Of a stretch of DNA of 64,000 nt, positions 44,236 through 55,615 are shown one piece after another (within the stretch, counting starts at the first letter, position 1; each line of letters begins with the position of its first letter). Made by a program: the position numbers and the translations under genes. Location of the stretch: positions 177,752 through 241,751 of the forward strand of contig JAGFBZ010002399.1 in the NCBI GenBank assembly GCA_018398805.1. Reading direction: 5' to 3'. This DNA comes from Hirundichthys speculiger. Lineage: Eukaryota > Chordata > Actinopteri > Beloniformes > Exocoetidae. A model generated the notes under the pieces. That model was given only the letters and a program-made list of their open reading frames with translations. It was not told where the DNA came from and did not search any database.

Positions 44236-44555
44236 CTGCGCCAGGTAGCCGTCATTTCCCGGACTGAAATGCAGCCAAACTCAAGAGCGGCGTCTCTTGG
44301 GATCCATGTTGTGGCGAGTGAAGTCCCATCAGTGATGGACGTGACGTCGACACTAGCGCGGAGTTGAGAACGCCGGGCGGAGTAACATCAACAAACTAGT
44401 GCAATGAATAAAAAAAAATTTAAAAAATAGTGCGGACATTTAGGAACCGAAAAAAGGAATCGAAATTCAAAAATCTTCTAAACGATTCCAGAACCGGATG
44501 TTAGGAACCGATTCCTACTTGGAATCGTTTTTTGGTGCCCAACCCTAAGCAGGAG

Positions 44556-45477
44556 TGTGTAGGGACCCAGGGTTGGAGAGGATCTACAAGAGTTTTCTCG
44601 TTTGTAAAATAGAAGCTACTTCATTTTGATCCTCAAAGCCTTAAATCAAGGCAGCAAGACTTCCTTTTCTTGGTCAAGAACCAGGAAGAGAGACTGATTG
44701 ATTCCAGATTACCATGACGTGGATGACTGAGAGTCTGCACTAGCATCATACTTCGCTGCAGTGGCAGTCTACTGGGGCCTCATAAACTAACCTTGCACAC
44801 GCCATTTTTCATGCTCACATTTGGATGTGCTAAAGGTGAAATGAACGTGAGACTTCATGGTCTTTCCTCGCACATTTCATGTCTGGCGTATGCACTGTAA
44901 TGTTAAAAATTCATTCTGAGGCCTAAACTTGTTAAAACTGCTGTGTCATGACTTAAGGCCATGACTTCTAGCCTCGATTCCTGCCGATTTGAGGCCACCG
45001 ATTGTTATGGTACTGGCTCCATCAAGTAGCTAAGTTTTGACATGTGGACGTCTAGACAGATTTCAAGGTTTTCTTGTTTTCCACTTCTCGTTAAGACGAA
45101 CTGTCCGCCTTTCTGTCTTTGTCATTCTGAACGATCCACCATTCTGTAATGACCTCTCTAAAGATTGCATGCAACTTAGAGAAACGAATAAACTTGTTTT
45201 GCACCTCCGTCGTTTGTCAGTGCCTTGTTTAACAACCGAATTGACTGCTTCACCAGTGCACAATAATAATAATTCTTACGAGTGAGAGGATATCCAAATT
45301 CTCATTTAGCATTCACATTACTAAGGTTTTGTCCGTTGGAGACATTGGAGGCGATGCAGTGAAGTTCTAAACATTAGGAATAGTTTCCCCAAGTATTTGT
45401 TTCCCACCACACGTGAAAGGCATTGCTCATTTTCCAATCATTAAATAATGTGCACATGTGTTTTATGTAGGGCTGAG
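44556..45477. other. No gene recognised
   Basis: Short ORFs only; unassigned. Confidence 0.4.
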
Positions 45478-45965
45478 CAACTATTAAAATGTTTAATCGT
45501 GATTAATTGCATGATTTCCCTGATTAATCACGATTAATCACATTGTATACGCAAAATCTAATTAATGAATTTAAAAGTAGTGTAAAGGTCACTTTTATTT
45601 AAATGTTCTGCTGTCATAACATTTGTTATTCAAACACTTTGTACATCAGCCCTTGTCAGTAACACATATTAAGTGTTTTTTATGAAAAATAAAAAGTCGA
45701 CCAAAAAAATCCTGAGCCACATTAAAAGAGACAATTTCTAAGGTAACAGCAGAAACGTTTAATGAGGAGTTCAACTTGGCAGTTGTTACAAATAACCTTG
45801 TTCCTGTTGAATCCTGTTGAACTTTAAAATGAAAATGTTCATGTTCTGTAACTTTATCAATCTGTGTATCATTCGTTCTTTCCATTTTCAATTGTCAATC
45901 AAAAATTAAAAAGTGAAATTTATTTTGTTTTTCATTTTTTAATCTAACAAAAAAAAAGAAAAAAT
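45478..45965. mobile_element. hAT family 'A', copy 3, right end missing
   Basis: Starts TAGGGCTGAGCAACTATTAA and follows copies 1 and 2 through TTTATTTAAATGTTCTGC and CATTTTCAATTGTCAATC, then fades near 45965. No right tip or duplication was found, so it is truncated. Confidence 0.8.
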
Positions 45966-47519
45966 GCTTTTTTATATATATTTCAATATCTCGCTCCATT
46001 TTCTCTTTCTTTTAGTGCGTCTCAGAAGACAAAGTACCCTGGCATGAACTTCAGACTGGAGTGTCTTGAATTTGCAATCTGTGAAATTCCTCTTTTTATT
46101 GCTCGTTTTTCTCCATTGTCTTTGTTTGAATTAGCAGGTTTCCCCTGTCTATTTATACTCCTTAGCATATTCAAATTGATCTACTTTAAGGAGGACACAG
46201 GCTGGAGGGTTGTACTCCAGCACTGTTGCAGCTCTGTTGCTGCTGCCTCCACCGTTGATGAGGCGTGACACAGTGTCGTAGTTTTCTCCACTGAAGAAGT
46301 CGGGGATGGGAGTCGAGGGGTGGCAGACTGTGAGAGTTAGACAACACTTCCTAAAAGTAATCAAATACTCCTTCAAATGAAAGTGAAACTGATATTTTCC
46401 CCTGGACTAGAAAGGTGCTGTGTGAGCAGGCATCTCCGTTGAAACTTTAAACTGGTGATAAAGTATAAATAGCTGTGTTTTGTTGAATGTTTGCTGCAGT
46501 TCTTGTGTTGCACCGAGACCGAGGCTGAAACTGCAAAGCGCTGAATATGTTGCTTGTCTTCAGCTCATACAGGCGTCTTTATGTTCTGTTACTGCAATTG
46601 AAGCTTACCAGTTAGGACTCCAGATTTTAGTAACGCAGACTATTCAACAAGCTTGAGCATGTTTGGAAAAAAAAAAAGTTTCCATATGCCATCAAGTGTC
46701 AACACTCTTCTGATGGTGATGTTAGTTTGATATTGCATCGTGACAGGTTAGAGGTCTCCGGTTCTGGAGTTACACCCCAGTTGATGTGTAGTTCAATGCG
46801 AAAGTGAAATGTTGCACAACTGCTGCTTCTTTCTTTCTCACTGTTGAGTGCATGGACGAATAAAGCCCTCAGCAGTTTTAATGTGAATGTGACCTATGTC
46901 TGAATGACTGCATGATGTCAGTTTAACAGATTGAGGCCATTAATGTTATTCATCTCATGCTCCTATAATAAAGTGCCTTCTCATCCCCCTACATCCAAAG
47001 GTACTTAATGCACCACAATTTATCTTATTTGTGGCTTTCGTGATGAATTGTCATGAATCATTTTCTTCATATTTTATTGCCTGGTCATTGGTGTGCCTGC
47101 TTCTGTGGAGATCATGTCGTCCTTTCATAAATTACCAGTCAACTATGTCGAACTCCCATCAATTGTATTTATCCTGCTTCTTGACAGAATCAAAAGGAAT
47201 AAAAACATTTCACAATTGTTCAAAAAGTTCATCATAGATTTAAGTTTTCAGCTGCAAGAAATCATCTAAATGGTCACTTTTGTCCAATACGGTGTATTGA
47301 GTGGATGTTGGATGACTCCTTGATGTCCGACCGAAGGGGCCAAATTGCAACTAAACCATCCAAACTCATGATTATACGAGAAAACAGCTTTTGAGAAAGT
47401 GTCCGCTGTCATGACTGCTATGCAATTTCCACAGTCCATACTGATTTTTTTTTTTTACTTTTTTTTTTTAACTTAACTTGTTAACTTAAGTCTGTAGTTC
47501 AGTCAAAGGACAGGGATTC
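45966..47519. other. No gene recognised
   Basis: AT-rich, unassigned. T-runs occur near 47450-47470. Confidence 0.4.
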
Positions 47520-47825
47520 ACAGCAGTCACCTTTTAAAACTAGAAAAGCACTCGGAGAGCGCAAACCTCCGCCAAGCGCAACAATTGCCCCATATAGCAA
47601 TTTACAGATTGCGATAAAATCCGCTTTCTGGATCAGATCTGGATCAGCCTTTGAAATTTGATAGAGGTTCCCATTGTCGATCCCTGAGTCAAATTTTATG
47701 AGTTTTGGGCAATAATTAACGGAGATATTGAGAAACAAAATTTTTGGCCCAGTTGACCGCAATGTTATCGAAAATTTGAAAGTGATCCCGAATCCAGGAT
47801 TTCTTCCGGATCCGGATTATAGTTA
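47520..47825 (-). repeat. Interspersed repeat 'S', copy 2
   Basis: Inverse copy of 8816-9245, sharing CTCGGAGAGCGCAAACCTCC, CCCATATAGCAATTTACAG and CAATAATTAACGGAGATATT-like words. Confidence 0.75.
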
Positions 47826-47889
47826 CTGTTTTCTCCAGTTCCTTTCCAATTCTGACTGGCCTGCAGCTGCAGCTTCTCTTTCCAGGGGG

Positions 47890-48129
47890 CTAGCTTAGGC
47901 TAGTTTATCCAGGTAGTCTTGGTTAGCCTTCTTGTGCGTAGCTTAGGCTAGCTTATCCAGGTAGTCTTGGTTAGCCTTCTTGTGCGTAGCTTAGGCTAGC
48001 TTATCCAGGTAGTCTTGGTTACCCTTCTTGTGTGTAGCTTAGGCTATCTTATCCAGGTAGTCTTGGTTAGCCTTCTTTGAGTAGCTTAGGCTAGCTTCTC
48101 CAGGTAGTCCTTGGTTAGCCTTCTTGTGC
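47890..48129 (-). repeat. 48-bp minisatellite, about five units
   Basis: Units start at 47890, 47938, 47986, 48034 and 48081 (the fourth is 47 bp). Consensus words are TAGCTTAGGCTAGCTTATCC and AGGTAGTCTTGGTTAGCC. In minus orientation each unit is 16 codons reading HKKANQDYLDKLA, then a stop, and the array is contiguous with a BED-finger exon, so it grew out of transposase coding sequence. Confidence 0.9.
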
Positions 48130-48306
48130 GAGCTTTTCAAAATGGACTTTCAGATTTGTGGGTTTTTTCCCCTTGAGAAGTATTCCACACATTGTATCAC
48201 CTGCTTCTACAACAAGGCACTTATTTTTATCGTTAACACAGTCATAGTCAAAGAAATCCCAAATAGAACTGTGCCGCTTTCTCCCAACTTTTGCAGCAGC
48301 CATCAT
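48115..48306 (-). pseudogene. BED-finger exon of a hAT transposase
   Basis: The 63-codon frame reads MMAAAKVGRKRHSSIWDFFD, then CLVVEAGDTMCG and GKKPTNLKVHFEKLAQ. The SSIWDFF start, paired Cys and PTNLKVH helix are typical of the BED finger at the N-terminus of fish hAT transposases. The final His lies in the next frame (a shift just before AHKKANQ). No catalytic exon follows; the minisatellite does. Confidence 0.75.
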
Positions 48307-48580
48307 TGCTGATCACTTTTTTTTTTTTTTTTTTTTTTTTGCGGTTGTTGTTGTACGGCGGAGCAAAGTTAATAGATTTCAAACATTTATGAGGAAAAAA
48401 ATTACAAACACGAAAACAAAGGACGTTCTTGACATTATTATAGTTAATTTTAGTTTGTTTTATAAACACATAATACAGTTTCAGTTAGTTATCGTTTTTT
48501 AAAAAACACATTTTTATTTTATTTCTGTTAACGAAAATGTTTTTTCAATTCTAGTTTTCGTTAACGATAATAACCTTGGT
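48307..48580 (-). mobile_element. hAT element 5' end fragment
   Basis: Upstream of the BED exon: a T22 run (48319-48340), then TTTCGTTAACGATAATAACC followed by TTGG, which in inverse reads CCAAGGTTATTATCGTTAAC, the recurring tip of a fish hAT group. The opposite end was not found. Confidence 0.6.
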
Positions 48581-50371
48581 GCTACGAAAGTTAATTTTCT
48601 CATTCTACGAACAAACCCATCACATGTACAGTCTGGTTAACTGCAGCAGCTGCAGTCACACCTGTTGACTAGAAACAACCCCCCCCCCCCCCCCCATCAC
48701 AATGTTTTTAGACCCAAATCCCAACACTCAACTTCAAAGACAGAAAACAAAAATGATCCTTTTAGCAACAGAGGAAAGGATTTGTTTTTAACATTTATAT
48801 CTGTTGGCAAAGGGGATGTAGTCAAGTCTGTGGATGACATCACTGCTGCCCGTCTGCGTTGCCAGGTGGGAAATGTCAAAATATCGGAGCGTTAAAAATA
48901 TCACACTGTGGGAATATGACTCGACCTTACTCACAACAAGGCAAATAATGCACCAAACATCATGTACGAAACAGGCCTGTTCACTGTCACAGCAAGCAGG
49001 ATCGGCTGGAAAGGCATCGACGTGGCTTTTAAAAGTCGTAAAATGTATAAACTGCTATATCAAAAAGAGATTTAGGTTACATTCTCTAATGCTCTGTGGC
49101 GCATGACGGCCAAATTCTTGAACAGTTTGGGGTTTTGGAAGTTGCCGATCATTCAGACGGCAAAATAAATGAGTGATGTAGTATGATGACAATGGTGGCG
49201 CCCCCTACTGGAGAGAGGGACCGAGCTGGTGACCGGGCTGGTGCCCCATCCAAAGAGACTCCATCAGCAAAAGGATGTGACGTCACTGTCCGAGCAGAGG
49301 TTTACTTGTAACAGTGACAAGGAAAGGGTTTTTCACTGATAGACGGTGTCGTCTGGTTTGGATCGTTTGGTTTCTAAGGTCTGTTTAAAGATCGTCTCTA
49401 AAGCTGCGATTTATCTCCCATTACACCGAGCATGGCGTGAAGATGTGCGGTAAATAGGTCATGAAAATGTGACGTGGCCACGTGAGAACTAATGAGAACC
49501 ATTCGCAGCTTCAGTGAAACAACTTTTAAATGGATTACATGCAAAATGTGAAAAGAATCAAGTTAGTCTAGCTTTCAAATGTGCAGCAGCAGCTGCTTGG
49601 TGCTCAGGCAGACGTTAACTCCTGTGCACCTCCATCTGCAGCTATTAGCGAGACGTTAACAAGAACACAACTAAGTATTCTAGTGATCAGCCTGCTGGCT
49701 TATTGTAGAGAAAACCAGCTCGTTAGGCGTGTGAAATGATGTTGTGGAGCCTTGATAAGTGGGTATTCATTTTTCCTCTGCACCCATTTTGATCTTAAAC
49801 AGCCTATCCATCAATGGCATGTGTGACTGTTCAGGTTTTGGTGGTTTTCATACAGTATCTGAAGGTCCACAGTATGTTCCAAACCAAGACTTATGATGAT
49901 TTTACTCCACTTAGGTTTGGTTTCACACTGCACTTTACACCAAACCTCTCCATGGGGCACTCACATGTGTTGTTGCATCGCTCTGAACTTGGCATTAGTA
50001 GCGTTGTCATGCCGGCCAGTGACTCAAAGAGCCAATGAATGAGAAAAATGAACCAACCCTCCATTTTAAACCAGCACTCTGATGCTTCCTTCAGTGTCGG
50101 CCACCTCGGAGGTCCCGGAGAGACCAGAGAGCGGGACTCAACTGACCTCTATCCAGTCTCCAGTCCCGCAGTCAAAGGAATCCTCAAAATGTTTCCACAT
50201 CAGAAAGTAACCGAACCAGGGTTTAACTTGGTCCAGGCTGAAACCACCTCGAGCAATCCTCTGAACCAAACTGTCATTTTCATTCAAACCAACAGAGTCC
50301 GAAAGTTTGAAACAAATGATGTAGCTCACACTGACCTGTATGTTTTGTTAGGATTTAGGATTAACTCACGA
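48581..50371. other. No gene recognised; poly-C tract
   Basis: A C17 run is at 48680-48696. Short ORFs only; unassigned. Confidence 0.4.
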
Positions 50372-51068
50372 CAGTGATCCCTTGCCACTTCGCGGTTTGA
50401 GTACCGTGGTTTTAGTGCTTCACGAATTTTTTTCAGAAATATATAATTTAAAAAAATTTTAGAAAATCACGGAAACATCACAGGATGTTGTGGCGTTCTC
50501 TCACAGTGAAGAAATGTTGTGAGCCAGCCTGGCCCCTTTAAGAAGGTGGCCTTATGGGTAAAGGTGTGGCCTTATGGTAATGTAGTGTGTGTGTCGTGGG
50601 ACGGCAGAAGAAATCGGGGTTCGATGAAAAGTGGAGTGAGCATCAACAGCAGTCCCAGCGTGTATAGATTTACATTCTCTGTTAACCAACAGAAGCCGAA
50701 CAATACAACCTGTGTGATGTTACAAGTTCCTGCAGTGCCAGAATAAAGTGCTCGTTCCATGCAGAGAAAACCGGACTTTTTCTTTTGTTGTTGTTAGCGT
50801 GTTAGCCGCTAATTACGAGCCAAAAATAGCACAATACCAGCGGTTTCTTTACTACGATTCAGAGACCAGAGGCTGTGAAGGTAACAGAAAGACCACAGTT
50901 GAGCCTTTGTCTTGTTTCACTGCAGTGTCTTGCTACTTTTTTTTGAGGTTTTTAAACATATTTTAAACACATCATTGAGGCTCGGGGGGCTCTGGCTCCC
51001 ATTCACGGATTTTGATTGTCGCGGGGGGGCGCTGGTCCTCATTAACCGCGAAAACTAAGGGATCACTT
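50372..51068 (+). mobile_element. TA-flanked MITE family 'P', copy 3
   Basis: Begins CAGTGATCCCTTGCCACTTC and ends with the complementary tip before TA (51069-51070); the left TA has mutated. The interior matches copy 1, including CCCCTTTAAGAAGGTGGCC and GTTAGCCGCTAATTACGAG. Confidence 0.85.
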
Positions 51069-52335
51069 TAGATCAGCCATTCCCAAACTTCAGAATACCA
51101 AGGCCCAATTTGAAATGTGAAAAATCTCCACGGCCCACCAAAACCTTTAATCATAACTGTGATCAACATTCAGGTCTAGAAGCTATGTTCTGACATTAAT
51201 GTAAGGGATCAACAAATAAGGTGACACTTCCATCATCTTAACTTAATATGACGGTAGTATAACACTTAACTGGTTTGTTTTGTTACTTCTTAATGTTTTT
51301 AAATCATGTTGTTAATATTTTACAGTAATTAAAAACATATTTAAAAGGATTTAAAACATATTTGTTGCAGCTCCACCCTGCACTGAAAACGACGCTGCTG
51401 CTCTGCACAAACATGCATCGCGTCTGGTGTGAAAGACCGGTGAAGTTTAGTTTCGGTCTCGGTTAAACCCTCCACACACTGAACACATTTCATTTTATTT
51501 ATTATGCATCACATTACCAGTAACAGCAACAGAAAATACTGACGAATGTTGATAAAATATGAGTTGAATTAGTCTGATTGTAATGATCATTTGGAATAGT
51601 TCACAAAAACGTATTTATTTTTGATATAATGAGCAACAAACACCAGAGTCCTGCTGTCTGTTCTCTGCTGTGCTCGTATTTGGACGAGAAAATGCTGAAA
51701 TTCATTCAAGTTTTAAAGATGCCTGCGGGCAAACTGAGAGCAGAAGCGAAGGAAAACAGCAAATAAGACAGAACACAGAATAGATGAGCATATAAAAAAG
51801 AAAAACAATGTTTGAATTATCCAAATTTGCCAGACACAGTTGATAATTTGAGACTTCGAAATGAGAAATCGATATCGGTGAACATTTTCTGAGCTGAAAG
51901 AGAATGGACCAACAACCTGACTGGTATTTTCCCTCCAACATCCAGGACATGACTAGGTTTGACAACAACAAAACAAAACAAAAAAAAACACAAATCCACT
52001 GGCACAGAAAATTGACACTATGAATAATTGGAGGAGATAATCAAGTCCACAGAAGTATCATGGAAGCGGCATGAAAACAACATCTGGTTATTTTCTCTCT
52101 TTGACGGTGAGTCTGTGAGCGGTGGGCTCCTGTCAGACAGACGCAGCCTTGAAACCTGCCATCATGAGCATCAGACATAATTATCTGTAATTAAAATCCA
52201 AAGATCCATCCATGCATCAACTTCTGGGTTATCTGGGTTTAGCTACGGGGTCAGCAGCCTGATCAGGGAGGTCCAATCATCTCTCTCTCTCAAACAACTT
52301 CCTCTGCCTCCTCTGAGGGGATACTGAGGCATTCA
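51069..52335. other. No gene; possible hAT-like remnant at its start
   Basis: 51072-51180 (CAGCCATTCCCAAACTTCAG, GGCCCAATTTGAAATG) resembles one end of a hAT-type repeat without a partner. The rest is unassigned. Confidence 0.35.
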
Positions 52336-53135
52336 ATTCAAGTTCAGTTCAATTCAATTCAAAAATACGTTATTGATCCCCAAAGGAATAATCAATTGTT
52401 GCAGTAGCTGACATGATTCAAGTCTCTTCAATGATTCATTCTAGAAGGTTCCAGCTGTGTCCAGGAAGGATCTCCTGCAGCGCCAGATCTAAAGATCCTC
52501 TAACTGAAGACACCATCCTGAATCACTGTGTTGTGAAGAGGATGTTCAGGGTTGTCCGTGATGTTCTTCATCCTCCTTTGCTCCATCAGCTCCATCATCT
52601 CCAGAACAGGACTGAAGTCTCCACAACAGACTTATGAAATATATGCATCGTCCCGCTGCAAACACTGAAGGACCTACGTTTCCTCCAGAAGTAAAGTCTG
52701 CTCTGTCCCTTCTTATAAACACCATCAGTGTTGCGTCTCCAGGTGAACATTGAAGTATTTATACTTCTCCACCACCTCCACTTCTTCTCCAGTGATGGAA
52801 ATACTGTTCAACTTGTTCCTGGTCCTCCTAAACTACACAGTCATCTCCTTTGTCTTGTTCACATTTAAGATGAGATGATTGTCTCCACACTACACCACAA
52901 AGCGGTCCACCAGTTCTCTGTAGTCAGTCTCTGGTCCACCACTGATTCACCCCACAGCTGCTGAGTCACTGAGTATTTCTGCAGATGTCAGGACTCTGAC
53001 TGGTTCTGGAAGTCTGAGGTGTCCAGAGTGAAGATCAGTGGTGAGAGTCCAGTCCCCTGTGGAGCTCCTGAGCTGCTGACCACCTGCTCAGACACTCAAC
53101 CATTCAGTCTCTCCAACTGTGGTCTGTTAGTCAGA
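52336..53135 (-). pseudogene. LINE fragment (CR1/L2/Rex type), RT C-terminal part
   Basis: Parallel to the LINE at 21793-23107 and of the same family (compare GGTCTGTTAGTCAGATCAG with GGTCTGTTTGTGAGGTAGG, and the shared CTCCACCACCTCCAC words). Tail of AATTC units at 52336-52362. No open frame of useful length. Confidence 0.75.
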
Positions 53136-53154
53136 TCAGTCGACATTAGCATTA

Positions 53155-53730
53155 GTCGACCAGAGCTAATGCTAACAGAGAACTCATCACCCTCCCTGCT
53201 GCTAAATCATATTATTACTTTTACTAAACGGTGGTTAAATCAATCATCTAATAAAGAAAGTAAACTTACCTTGGAGTAAATGTAGGTGTGTTTTGTAACT
53301 TTCCCCACGTTCAGTTGTGGATGGACACAACTTAACCTACAGCTGCATTTTTCCAGGTTTGTTTCGGCTTGGGAAAGGGAATAAAAAATTGCCTCCTTCA
53401 AACATTCTGGACACCTCGAGTCACTGTTGCAGGTCCCCGGCAGCAATATTTCACCATGGTGTTATCATAGTATAATATTAACACTGACACACTCGTAACG
53501 CTTTTTTTTTTTTTTTGTGATAATTGTTTTTAATTCTGTAAAGCACTTTGTGTTGCATGTCCTTGCATGAAAAGCGCTCTACAAATAAAGATTGATTGAT
53601 TGATCGATTGATGATACACATCGGAAAAATAGCGAATTAACACAGTCCTTAATGCAGGAGCAGCAAGTTTGTCCGACCTAGCAACAGTAACTAGGAAGAG
53701 CGCGGTGCTAACCGAAAATGTCAATTGACA
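53155..53730 (-). pseudogene. THAP-domain repeat, copy 3
   Basis: Minus-strand GTCNSDSRCPECLKE, then a KPKTN-type FP block in another frame, and CSCRLSCVHPQLNVGKVTKH matching the THAP region after the FPK block. It matches copy 1 from its TTGACATTTTCGG start to GAGCTAATGCTAACAGAG at 53160-53180. It is split by a short LINE tail (53485-53612) and lies between two pieces of another LINE. Confidence 0.7.
53485..53612 (+). mobile_element. L2-type LINE or SINE tail
   Basis: TGTAAAGCACTTTGTGTTGC ... GAAAAGCGCTCTACAAATAAAG and a TTGA-repeat tail, the 3' end common to L2-type LINEs and dependent SINEs. It inserted in the THAP repeat, whose sequence resumes at TGATACACATCGG. Confidence 0.75.
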
Positions 53731-54060
53731 AACGGTTGAAATACTGAAAATGTGGCAGCAAGAGATAGACGTCGTTGAAATGACCAGTCACGGCCAGGAA
53801 CTGCCAGCGCCTGGGTTGTTCTGTTTGTAGCTTAGCAGCAGGAGAGCTGATGACATCACAGACAGCGTCAGCTCCAGCTGATGGTGGGATGTAAACTGTT
53901 ACTACAATGACAACGGTGAACTCTCTCTGTAAATAAAAAGGACGGAAACTCACAGCTAACAGTTCAGTATCTGGGCTGCAGAATTGATGTTTCACAGTAG
54001 GAGATTATTAGTAGCAGTAAGCTCATCCATCTTGTTAGCGAGAGATCTCACGTTCACCAT
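53731..54060 (-). pseudogene. LINE endonuclease fragment
   Basis: Minus-strand FTVVIVVTVYIPPSAGADAV and AVTGHFNDVYL match the APE-type endonuclease of fish CR1/L2-like LINEs (VYIPPSA and GDFNH blocks; here the catalytic Asp-Phe-Asn is degraded to GHFND). Upstream half of the LINE at 52336-53135, separated from it by the THAP repeat. Confidence 0.7.
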
Positions 54061-54131
54061 TATGAAGGAGGGAATAGTTGGTTTAAACCTCCTTTCTCTC
54101 TCTCTGCTTTGATCCTACTTTACATCTAACG

Positions 54132-54822
54132 CAGGGGTGTCAGACTCATTTTCACTGAGGGCCACATCAGCATCATGGTTGCCCTCGAAGGGCCAGATTG
54201 ACAGCATGAATGTAACAAAATGCAATGTAAATCAAAATAAATTAAACTACACCTTATTGTAATGTTAAAGAACGGTTTCTATATTTATTATGTATTTAAG
54301 TTTCAAACATTTAACTTATTATTATATTAAACTCAGGGTTTGTGGTTGTAAGAGTATCCATTACCTTGGTTTCAGAAGCGGAAGCGGTTCTTTGTTTTTC
54401 TCGTAGGCTAAATTTAGCATACTTAGCTCCATGTTTGCTGTCAAAATGCCCACGTAGATTAAACTCTTTCACAACTGGCACCCACCTCATAACACAAAAT
54501 CATCATTCATGAAACTGCCCTCCTTGTGCATCTTTTTTTTTTCTTGGACATGTTGGGGTTAGTTTGTAGAGGTTTTTCTTAAGTCCATCAGTTCTGAAAA
54601 ATCATCTTGCTCATAGCTACCATTATCATTGTGGGTAATGATGAAATGCATGATCGGAGATCAAGTTTATTGTCAATATGTGCTTTAAAGCAGTATAAGC
54701 TTATTTCAAGTCTTAAAATATTGGTTTAAAATTTGAACCAATCATGCCCAAGCTCTCGAGGGCCACATAAAATGACGTGGAGGGCCACATTTGGCCCGCG
54801 GGCCTTGTGTTTGACACATGTG
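54132..54822. mobile_element. hAT-type MITE, 691 bp
   Basis: Left tip CAGGGGTGTCAGACTC and right tip, inward, CACATGTGTCAAACAC; flanks ATCTAACG (54124-54131) and ATCTATGG (54823-54830) match at 6 of 8. Inside both tips come GAGGGCCACAT-type words. This pattern belongs to a well-known vertebrate hAT group. No ORF. Confidence 0.8.
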
Positions 54823-54830
54823 ATCTATGG

Positions 54831-55205
54831 CATCTCTTCTTTAACTCCTGGGGGATTTGAGTTCGCAGTCTGGGTACATATCATAAATATATCATATACC
54901 ATGAAGCCTTTGGCTTCATGATTTTTTAATCAGCTGCTCCTCTTTGTAAAAAGCTCTCTCGTTGCTATGGTTACTCATCATAACAGGTGGTAAAGAAAAA
55001 TATCCAAGAAAATCACTCAAGCAGCACAGCATCCAAACCACAACAAAAAAAAAACCCTCAAAAACCAGTGATATCAATGAAAATGACTTTGTTCAAAAAC
55101 CTCAAATGTGCAAAATGCAAGCAAATATTGACAGAGCTACTGCAACAAGCTGCCACCATGAACAATGCTATTCTAGTCATTATATCAAGAGATATAATCC
55201 CTCCA
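54831..55205. other. No gene recognised
   Basis: Two overlapping frames (109 and 88 codons) with composition typical of low-complexity A-rich sequence; no family match. Confidence 0.4.
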
Positions 55206-55615
55206 GTGTATCCCAGATATGCCCCAGGGCCTCCTCCCAGTGGACATGCCTGAAACAACTCCCTGAGGAGGCAACCAGGGAGGAATCCTAACAAGATGCC
55301 TGAACCACCTCAGCTGGCTCCTCTTGATGTGGAGGAGCAGTCACTCTTTTCCACGTCCCTCTGGAAAGATTGAACTTCTCGCCCCATCTCTGAGGGAGAG
55401 TCCACCAACTCTAGGTAGAAAACCCATTTCAGCCGCTTGTATGTGCAGCCTCTTTCTGTCGGTCACTGCCCACAGTTTCTGACCGTAGGTGAGGGTCAGA
55501 ACGTAAATCAACTGGTGGACAGAGAGCCTTGCCTCTTGGCCCGACTCTCTTCACCACAGCAGACTGGTACAGAGTCTGCTTTACTGCAGACACAGCCCCA
55601 ACCCGCCTGCCCATC
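55206..55615 (-). pseudogene. RTE (Rex3-like) LINE fragment
   Basis: Same family as 14868-15495: the words CTGAACCACCTCAGCTGGCT, AGGGAGAGTCCACCAAC and GACCGTAGGTGAGGGTC recur with many substitutions. Minus-strand coding remains only in short pieces. Confidence 0.75.

Larger units (their letters stand above)
43676..44547 (-). mobile_element. hAT element carrying BED and THAP finger sequence
   Basis: Left tip TAGGGTCGGACATCG and right tip, inward, TAGGGTTGGGCACC. Flanks GGCAGGAG (43668-43675) and AGCAGGAG (44548-44555) match at 7 of 8. Subterminal AACGATTC and GGAATCG words occur at both ends. A BED finger is encoded near the right end (44161-44235), and the THAP repeat copy 2 occupies 43745-44125. 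No catalytic domain remains. Confidence 0.82.
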
